DNA of 64,000 nucleotides from assembly GCF_002994745.2 (NCBI RefSeq), contig NC_037092.1:66687823-66751822 (forward strand), read 5' to 3'. The DNA is from Rosa chinensis. Lineage: Eukaryota > Streptophyta > Magnoliopsida > Rosales > Rosaceae. Positions 55,801 through 64,000 of the stretch are shown piece after piece. The notes below the pieces were generated by a model. That model was given only the letters and a program-made list of their open reading frames with translations. It was not told the DNA's origin and ran no database searches. Numbering within the stretch: the first letter of the stretch is position 1; each line of letters starts with the position of its first letter. The translations under genes were made by a program, and so were the position numbers.

Positions 55801-58800
55801 TGTAATGATATGACCTTGACTTACCTCTTAGGGGTACCGCGCTCGGAGCGAGGATTTATGAGATGCATGTTGCATTTATTTTAGTGAGTGTCACATGTAT
55901 ATATGTAGCAATTTAATTGGATTGCATTTAAATTAAAGCTTGACATTAATACATAGTCGTAATAGATATGATATCGAGACTATCACATATCGTAGGCATG
56001 CTTAGATTATAGAAATCGTTATTTGAAGCATGTAAACCATTGCATTAGCTCAAATTTGAAAAAGTGTAAATGAGAACTTATCTTTTACCAATTGGAGAAG
56101 TTGGAAATTGGGATTGGCCCGCATACCAAATCATGTTGGAGTTGTTCAAGCATGACGTTCCATGGGATCGATGAATGATCGTCAATAATTTGCTTGGCCT
56201 TGTATGCACAAGAAGATGCCCTGTTTAGACTGATTTGTTTCCTCCAAAAGCAAGACAGAAGAAGTGATTAGCAATTTATATGATTTAATAGCGTAAAAGA
56301 TTGAATTGTTCATATAGGTATACGATCATGCCCAATAAGAATTTGAGTACACAATAAATAATCATGGGTGAGACGGTGCCCATCCCGCATTGATCACAAC
56401 TATTGCATGGGAATAGTAATGATGGGTAAGTAGGGCATGTAACGATGAACAATTTGCATGTGAATTTAAAGAAGTAAAATATAGAGATGAAACAAATGTG
56501 CTTGACTGGTGTGTAAATATGTTTTGCAATTGTACATGTATGGGATCATATAAATTAGTTTGAATCTATGAGTGGTGTCATAGCTAGAGTCAAGTATGAC
56601 ATTTGTGTTATGAAGGTGAGAGCCATGCATGAACTGGTCCTATGTATTGGACTTGGTCAAATGGCACATGCAAATACGTATAGATGGCCTAGTTTTGTGT
56701 TTTTTTTTTTTTTTTTTAAATGCTGCCACGCTCGACATGTAGCAGTCATGTGACATGTATGTGTAATAAGGCATATGATTGACAGTTATGAAGTATAGAT
56801 AGAAACTCAAAGCTGTGTGAGTTTGGTACTGATGCTTAATTGCAATCATGATTGCATATATGGCACAAGCAAATAATTAAAAAGCTAGCTCGTATGTGAG
56901 GGTTAATTGATAAATATGTGCAATCAATTAATATTGCGGTAAGATCATGCAAGTAGATCGAACATATTCAAGTCAGATGCATATTTGCTGTAGCTGTGCA
57001 TAAGCAGACAAGTATATATACTACCTTGCTCGTGCGTGGCATTAATTTAGAGTATAGCAGGTCACGTGTAAGATTTAAATCATGACAAGTAGCCATGCTA
57101 TTTGGAAGTTGTAATAGGCTGCCTGTATATACTCATATATAAAACATGCTTTGGTTTACGTTGATGAGGTTTGAAAAACAAAAACTTATCTCAGCCGAGC
57201 TGTGAAGTACTGTTGGATGGTTCCCGGACTAGTTGGATGATATGGCCGAGATGCAGACGCTCGATCCCGACACCTAAAAAGAGTCCACCATCATTAGTAG
57301 TGCGGTGTTGTTGTCTTGTTGAGGAGGGTCTGCCTTCTTGCTATACCAGGTTGGGAAAAAGCGAAGACCCTCCAGGCGCTGGGTGTACCTAGTAGTTCTT
57401 CTCTCGTCCCCTTTTTTTTTTTTGAATCCCGGAGGATCTCTACTGCTTGGGAGAGCATGGGTTGGTGAAGCTTTGGAATGACTTGACCGGGATGTGAAGG
57501 TGGTACCAGTGAGTCTGTAAGTGGGAGCAACCAAGATGATGATGGTCGTGGTGATGGCAGCGAGACTCAGGTGGGATGCGAGAGTTGCCAGTACCATGAG
57601 GAGGAGTCGCCGACGTGAGATAAAGATACTGTTGGGAGGTGCCGGGATGAGTCACCGAGAGGGATGCCGGGCTCAGAGCTTGACCCATTGGGATTTCGAG
57701 ACCGAGGTGGGTCAAGGGACAGAGATGGATCCTCCGGGATGTGCAGTGGATACCGGGCGGGGTCTCCAGATTAGGTCTCGGTGATGCCGGGTGCCGGTGT
57801 GGGTTTTAAGAATGTGTTGACAGCGGTACCCGTTGGTGAAGTGCTCGCGGTGTGGGATGCTGGGTACCGGTATGTAGGAGAGGCATCGGTGATGCTGGGT
57901 ACCGGTGTGTAGAAGAGGCATCGGTGATGCTGGGTACCGGCGTGTAGTAGTATGTAGACTTGGTGGTGTAAACTGGTTTGGAAGTTCGGGAATGAGGGCT
58001 CATCGGCTAGTTCGGTCGCCGAGAAAGAATTCTTGGATGGAGCCACCGAGATGTCGAGTGCCGAGGGCTCACTGAGAGCTTAACTGCTGCGGTGACTTGC
58101 TGAGATACCGCGACTGAGCAGAAGTCATGGGTGGAAATGGATTGTGACTGGGTTGGTTGCCACAAACCCGGATGGGTTGATCCGGTGTCTTGAAATTTTG
58201 GACTCATATGTCCCGGTCGGGAGGTGGAAGGATTGGCCAAGTCGTGTCACCGAGAACCGTTGCCGGAAAGAAAAAATTCGGGTGCCCGGAGAAGATTTGG
58301 GTAGCCAAGGTGTCGGCTTGTGATTCTATTTCCGGTGTCACCGGACAAACAAAGTGGTTTGGGCTAACCTGCTTGAGGCCGACAAGAGTCATCGGGAACT
58401 GAGGTCGCTGCCCGGAGATGGTGAGGTTGCCGGAGAGGATTTAGAATACATGATGATAACATGATGATGATTATTCGTCTGAGGCCCAGAGAGTTGAGTC
58501 TGGGAGTCGAGTTGAGGGTGCGGTGCTGTGCACGTACCCGCTGGCTCATGAGAGTCCCGGAGAAGAGTGGAGCTTGTGAGCTTGGGGGTAAAGGGTGCGT
58601 ACCCGCCGACTCAAGTACCGGATGGCTCATTGGAGGCTTGGGTGAGGTTGAGGGTGACTCATGGTACCCGGAAGCTCATAGTACCGGAAAGCTCATGTAC
58701 CCGGAAGCTCATTGGAGGCTTGGGGAGGGAGGTGGGGTGTCTTGCATGTACCCATGTACCCGATGGCTCGTGGTACCCGTACATGACTCTTGGTACCTAT

Positions 58801-58900
58801 CCATGACTCTTGCTCAAGGTCGGAGGTTCATACCCATGACATAGGGGCCCTTCTTCTAGCGCCAATGTTTCTATTGAAGAATACAGTAACTAAGAAGCAT

Positions 58901-58953
<53 letters not shown>

Positions 58954-60246
58954 AAGCATGTATAGTGGTTCACCTTGCCCTTGAGGCAAGGCTACGTCCA
59001 CTTAGAGATTCCACTAGTAGTGAGGCTAAGTAGCCTTTGTAGTGATACAAGTATAGGGATCATGGATCTATCCTCTCTAAAAAGGGGTGGACTCCTTTTT
59101 ATAGCTAAAGGAGTCCCCTTCCATTTACATATTCTCGATGTGGGACAATAATACATATATTGCTTCTCTTGAAGCCTCTTGGAGAGCATGGGATGGTGGC
59201 CTCCCTACGAGGTACCGGCTGACCTCCACCATAGCGAGGTAGCTCGGGTGTCAAACTACCGGATGCATGTCGTAGGCGGGACTAACCATGCCGCGGGGCC
59301 CACCTATGAGGTCGTTGCTTATGCTTGGCGGTATGTGGTATAAGTGATATCAACAACAATTAAAACGCAGCTCTACGCGCCACCACGCGCCACCTACAGT
59401 GGCAGCGCGTGGGGTCCACGCGTCGGCGACCACTACCTCCGATGACCACCAAATTCCGGCAATAGCATCAACACAACAGACCTAACAATTTTCCCAACAG
59501 CAACACATTCCAATTTTACCTTGAAGTAGTCAAATCAAGCCGGTGAAGAAAAGCCCCGAAACCTCAAGAAACCTAGAAATGCAAAATCGTTAATTCGACC
59601 TCTACAATGCAAATTGGAATGAAATACTTTAGGGGAAATGATCTCCATCAAAAACCGAACCTTCGACGTTAACTTGGTGGCCGGAGGTGGCCGGAATTGC
59701 CGGAAATCGGCGAAATCCCAAAACTGCAACCGGAGCGAACCTTGCTTCGATCTGGACTTTCACGGCCAAAACTCCAAAATCCCAGGTCACTAGGGTAAAG
59801 AGAGGGATGAGGCGCTCCTGTGGTGGCCGACTGCACGCCGGTTGGTGGCCGGAAAGTGGGGAATCGAAGGGAGGAAGAAAAACCCGAAGGGAAGGGAGAA
59901 GAGTCGGGGGAGAGGAGAGAGAGAAAGGGGTGGGTTTCCGGTTTTGGAAACCTACCTGGTAACTTTCCATATTTATCTAAATTTTTACCATGAATAGTAA
60001 CTTCTGTATTTCACTCATAACTTTTGCATACGAACTCCGATTTTTACGTACCACATGTGCACGCGCTCGGTTTAACGTCCTCTACAACTTTTGCATACGA
60101 ACTCCGATTTTCTCCAATTGTTAACCCATAAAAAGTCAATTTTTAGCCACTCCCCTAAACGTTAAAATTATAACCGTGAATGGTAAACATACAGAAATCC
60201 GTGTAACTCAGTAAAAAAGGGTACATCAGATGTGGGGTGTAACACT

Positions 60247-60492
60247 TAATCGCCATCTAACTTTGCTGGCGAAACTTTCATCACCTATTTGAGTCCAAGT
60301 ATCATCCCCTGATCTAAAATATGCAAGACTGGTTATAGAAAGAAACTCACTATCGTATCGTACTAGTACTTCATAATCATTAGGACACAAACATGGGTCA
60401 GCCGAAAATTCAACCGAATAAATAGAACCTCTTCCATCTGTGGTTTTTATAAGTGGTGGAAGAGTAATGGTATGCCCGGTGAAAGGGTTCAG
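60247..60492 (-). pseudogene. DUF295/F-box-associated protein fragment captured in the MULE
   Basis: Reads from 60492 leftwards as LNPFTGHTITLPPL, DPCLCPNDYEVLVRYD, LAYFRSGDDTWTQI and SKVRWRL, the LNPFTG...LPP and F.SGD..W signatures of plant DUF295 (KIB1-like F-box) proteins. It has no start codon or F-box, the upstream frame is lost, and it is cut at 60247 by the target site of the solo-LTR-like element. It is a partial, non-functional copy. Confidence 0.75.
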
Positions 60493-60553
60493 TTAGCTCA
60501 ATTTCTTAAAAAATAAATAAATAAAAAACAACAACAACAACAACAATTTTTAA

Positions 60554-60606
60554 AATCTTTGTTCAATTTCATTTCCCTGCCAAAGAAATGAAATTGAACA
60601 AAGATT
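60554..60606. repeat. Perfect 22-bp inverted repeat (hairpin), 9-nt loop
   Basis: AATCTTTGTTCAATTTCATT.. (60554-60575) and its exact reverse complement (60585-60606) enclose CCTGCCAAA. It adjoins two imperfect units of about 80 bp (60600-60750), each with ATGGGAATGGATTTC and GGATGCTAGAGAAA. Confidence 0.85.
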
Positions 60607-61663
60607 AAAAAATGGGAATGGATTTCAGAGTGGATGCTAGAGAAAAAGAAAGAGATAAAAAAAAGATTTGATTGAACGAAGATTAAAAAAATGGGAATGG
60701 ATTTCAAAATGGATGCTAGAGAAATAGAAAGAGATAAAGAAATATTTGAGAGAAAGGGAAGATAGGTATGGGGAAGTTTGACCTAGATGAACCCAGAAAG
60801 AAAAAAATCACAACCCAGATTGTCAAAATAACAATTAAAAAATGCAAAATTAATTAAGAAAAAAAAATGAAAAATAACTTAAATATCCTACAAAGTTAAA
60901 GTAAAATATAGAAAGAAAAAAAATGTGAGACATTTATTAGAAAGGCAGACATGGAAAAAATAGAATTAGAATTCAATGTAATAAATATTGAGTTTAAAGT
61001 GGTAGTGGAATCCACATGTAATTTGTTGAGTAGGGAAGGTTGAAAGGAAAAGGTAGAAGGGGAAGGTAGCTAGCATTCCTCCTAATACAAATTGCAGTTT
61101 TATGTTTAATCAATTTGAGAATTCTTAATTTGCTAGTTTGATCATGAAATAGAGTTCCATTGAATCCAAGGCAAGACAAAAATAGGAAATTATATCCTTA
61201 ATTTTGTCTTCAACTCTATTAACTGTATCTGGGTATTGGGTTTGATGGAAGCTTGAGCGGCCCTGTGAATTGGCTCTTCTAGTGGAGCTGACTGCAGCCT
61301 TTGGATGTAGGGGGAAGAGAAATGAAAAAAAAATAAAAAAAAGTAAATGAATCCCGACCACAAACTTAAAATGGACGTCCAGGATTGCAACATTAGGAAA
61401 CATGAGGCACTAATTTACGAGGAGAGAGGATCCTTGTCCCTGGCAAAAGGGTGGGGGAAAAAGTAATGGTTTGTAACATGTGTTAATTAAATTACACGCT
61501 CGTTTGACCTAGAGGATTGGGGTCGAAATATAGACGAAAGTTGATCAATTTTGAACCGGAAGTTTGAAATAATGTAATTCTCACATCCAACGGTTGGTGT
61601 CCCAAGTTTTATTTATATTGATGGTATTGCCCTCTGAATGATGGAGATAATAAAAAAAATAGG

Positions 61664-62090
61664 GTTACAAAGGCTTATTCGATTGACCTACGAGATTGAG
61701 ACCCAAGCGATGACGAAAACAACTAAAATTTTGACCATAACTATTTCTTCTTATTATGAGAACATGCAATGGTTGATTTTGATAAAACCTATTCCCTCCA
61801 CCTTGTTGCTTATAGAAGATATATTTTTTTATACAACAAGTGAACAAGTTAGCTAGACCACATTAGTAGGCATATTAGGATTTTGTGCGATCCAAAAAAT
61901 CAAAACTGAAAGTCATTAAATTTGACATTACCATATATTTATAGCGTATTAATAGGTATTATGTAAAAAAATAAACCCTATTTGTTGTTATTTCGACATC
62001 AAACAAAACAGTCAACCATTTATACTCTTATACTTCCCTAAGGGAAGTTGAATCACGAAAAAATGAACTTCCTAAAAACTTTACATTGGT
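61664..62090. repeat. Dispersed direct repeats of the right margin
   Basis: The part 61664-61830 (GAGATTGAGACCC..., CCTCCACCTTGTTG) recurs diverged at about 62198-62355. The part 61869-62090 (GATTTTGTGCGATCC, ATTTATAGCGTATTA, ACAGTCAACC) recurs at 63777-63999, reaching the window edge. They are direct and non-coding; element type unknown. Confidence 0.75.
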
Positions 62091-62399
62091 TGATATAGCT
62101 TATACCCACGATAGTGTGAAAGCTGACAGATTGAAAAAAAAAAAAAATTGCGAATGAGTGGTTATGAGCATATATATTAGCTTTATATGGTATTTAGGGT
62201 TTAGAGTTGACCTAGTACATTGAGACCCAAACGACAACAAAAATAGCTAACATTTTGACCATAACCTTTTTTTTTTGTCATGATAACATCCAACAGTCGA
62301 TTTAAAAAAAAATTATTTCCTCCACCTTGTTGGTTAAAGAAGATATATTTTTAGCCAATAAAGCTTATGGTTAAATTTTCAATAATCCCAAAAATTACC

Positions 62400-63776
62400 C
62401 TCCCTTTATATTAACCTACTGCCAGCAAATTTTAATACCTGAAGGACAGAAAAGGAAAAACAAACATAAAAACAGAAAAAGGAGGACGCGACACGTATAA
62501 TAGGAAAAGCGCCAAACTGCTCAGCGGTTATGCTTTTGCCCACTAAATCGACTCCTCACTTCTGCAACTGCAATCAGAGAACCAAGAATGAGAGTGATCT
62601 CTTTAATTGTTACCCTACAATTCGACCAATAAGGTATGCTTTTTCCGTATGTATTGAAATGGTTATCAATTAGGTGCGTCAATCTCATCCAACCAATCTT
62701 GGGGTTCTTTGTTTATTGGAAGAAAATTGAACAGGGAATAATTTTGTCTTGCAAGAGAGGATCAATTAGGAGGCTATGTCCACACGAATGATCCATTAGG
62801 AAGAGGACCAAGGATGCTTGGTGGATAAAGAAAAACCTGTGATTATGGAGAAACTAGGGTGGATTGGTAGTAGGGAAGAAAAAGGTTAAGTAGGAGAGCG
62901 AGGTTTAAGACGATTACATTGGTCAGAAGTACAGTTGGAGGGCAATGAATACCGATGAGATTCCGATTCATGAGCAATGCTAAGTTAATAATGAATGAAT
63001 TTGTGTGTGTGTGTGTGTGTTTGAATGATTTTGATTATGAGAATGGTAGATGGGGTATATATTGGTTGAGGGTTCTTTTTTGTGTATATATTAGGGTATG
63101 GTTCTTCTTTGTTAGCCTATAGGTACTTCTCTTTCTGTTCTTTTATCTTATACGTTGTTTGTTCTGATAATGCTTCTTATTATTTGCAGAATAGTTCTAG
63201 GAAATCCACAAACGATGAAGGTTGATTGCCAGGCGATGTGTCCCTTTCATATCATCCAATAAGGGTTTCTTAGTTTCAAGGTGTCTTTCTTCTAATTCAT
63301 GTACATTTTAGATCAGTTTCATGTCCAGTTGCCCATAGGCTTAAAGCTAATTGTGCGAACATTTTTGAAGCCTATTAACAAAACTCTGTAATATACAATC
63401 TCTTTTGTGTTCGAGTTGTCATGATGTCTCCGTTGCAACTCCCTGTTTTGTTTATGTTTGTTTCTGATTTTTTGTTTTCGTTTATATTTGTATATACCAA
63501 TGCATATTTTTGTACAAAGTTTTATGTTTTTTACTAATTAATTGCTAAAGACATATACAATATTTTATAATACCTGTATGTGGTAAGAGTTGGCTAATAT
63601 GCAACACTGAAATTATATTACATTCATGAGTATCATTTCAAACATGCGGAGCAAGAGAGGAAAAAGACAATATGCATATGCGAAACATATTTTCCAAAAA
63701 TAAAATACGCACGCGCGAGAGAGGCCCTTCCGCATGCACATCGCGCGTGGAAGAAGGCTAGCGTATAAAGATTTTG
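62400..63776. other. 1.4 kb without a recognised gene
   Basis: A short ATG frame at 62589 is followed by possible splice-donor sequence (AAGGTATGC), and a GCAG acceptor-like site lies near 63190. It may be the 5' region of a gene or an RNA, but no protein family is recognisable. A (TG)n tract lies at 63003-63020. Confidence 0.35.
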
Positions 63777-64000
63777 TAGGCATATAAAGATTTTGTGCGA
63801 TCCAAAAAATTGAAATTAAAAATCGATAGATTTGACATTACCCATCTATTTATAGCGTATTAGTAGGTACTATGTAAAAAAATTAACCTGATCCACTGTC
63901 ATTTCAACATCAAACAAAGCAGTCAACCCTTTATACACTTATACTTTCCTAAGGGGAGGTGAACCACAAGAAAATAAACTTCCCGAAATTTTTACATTAG

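Larger units (their letters stand above)
53787..59355. mobile_element. Non-coding LTR retrotransposon (LARD-like), 5.6 kb
   Basis: Direct repeats at 53787-54261 (475 bp) and 58866-59355 (490 bp) both run from TGTTTCTA to GATATCAACA. They contain a (GA)n tract of different length and are otherwise nearly identical. A 5-bp duplication ACAAT flanks it (53782-53786 and 59356-59360). The 4.6-kb interior has no gag, protease, RT, RNase H or integrase that I can see; it is rich in GGTACCCGG-type words. The high LTR similarity suggests a fairly recent insertion, the youngest of this nest. Confidence 0.88.
52146..60244. mobile_element. Long solo-LTR-like element, itself interrupted
   Basis: Ends TGACAAGACCCACCCC and GGGTGTAACA (TG...CA), with a 5-bp duplication CTTAA at 52141-52145 and 60245-60249. 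Without the nested element it is about 2.5 kb with no recognisable coding sequence. Its length and CCACCCC / GGGGTGTAACA ends resemble the long LTRs of plant Gypsy elements. The inner part has repeated ACTACCACTCACACA and GAGGAGGA.AAC segments (52880-53030). It could also be a non-autonomous element with unrecognised LTRs. Confidence 0.65.
51808..61081. mobile_element. MULE-type element carrying two nested insertions (9.3 kb in total)
   Basis: Ends are about 300-bp inverted repeats: GAGGAATGCTAGCTAC opens both, and ACATGTGGATTCCACTACCA and GTCTGCC.TTCTAATAAATG follow in both arms (51808-52100 and 60800-61081). A 9-bp duplication CTAATACAA flanks it (51799-51807 and 61082-61090). Without the nested DNA it is about 1.2 kb and contains a fragment of a DUF295/F-box gene, so the base element is Pack-MULE-like. 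No transposase. Confidence 0.88.

Noticed and set aside
57171..58984. Many short frames inside the LARD-like interior as genes
   Set aside because: GC-rich tandem-repeat sequence, open on both strands, with no retroelement or host protein motif.

Overview
The window is nuclear DNA of a flowering plant. Its coding content is a cluster of intron-containing NLR immune-receptor genes carrying TIR domains, and the DNA between them is AT-rich and full of MULE, hAT and LTR elements. TIR domains joined to NB-ARC domains point to a eudicot rather than a grass. A rosaceous species is my guess only.

The core is three complete minus-strand paralogues: gene A (6584-13113), gene B (16528-22715) and gene C (42688-48989). 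In each I could place eight exons whose GT/AG borders and phases join without a frame break. They give predicted proteins of 1647, 1537 and 1652 aa. All three have the same unusual order: TIR, short linker exon, TIR, short linker exon, TIR, then an NB-ARC and LRR of the non-TIR (CNL, RPS2/RPS5/At4g27190-like) class, with no coiled coil. In A and C the third TIR is preceded by two extra degenerate half-TIR units; B keeps only a scar of them. The linker exons look like truncated copies of the start of the NB-ARC exon, so the gene seems to have grown by repeated duplication of a TIR plus NB-ARC-5'-end module.

The DNA around the genes is also duplicated. A left block (about 1060-2845) carrying an RRM-like gene fragment recurs at 24330-29640, and the 3' flank of gene A (2845-6640) recurs beside gene C (36245-42745). 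Because one copy often lacks an insertion the other carries, several transposons can be bounded exactly: MULEs at 3023-4524, 25719-29322 (with a nested 1.05-kb Pack-MULE holding a MYC-type bHLH fragment), 36437-40896 (with a nested hAT) and a hAT at 41638-42349. At 51808-61081 a MULE holding a DUF295/F-box fragment is interrupted by a long solo-LTR-like element, itself interrupted by a 5.6-kb non-coding LTR element.

Other content is a NUB1-like (UBA-domain) pseudogene on the plus strand (30893-33078), Copia LTR debris between genes A and B (13796-16349), a roughly 950-bp tandem duplication upstream of gene C, several minisatellites and microsatellites, and a right-hand 3 kb (61091-64000) of dispersed repeats with no recognisable gene. 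None of the transposons I could delimit lies inside an NLR exon. I saw no tRNA, rRNA or CRISPR array.
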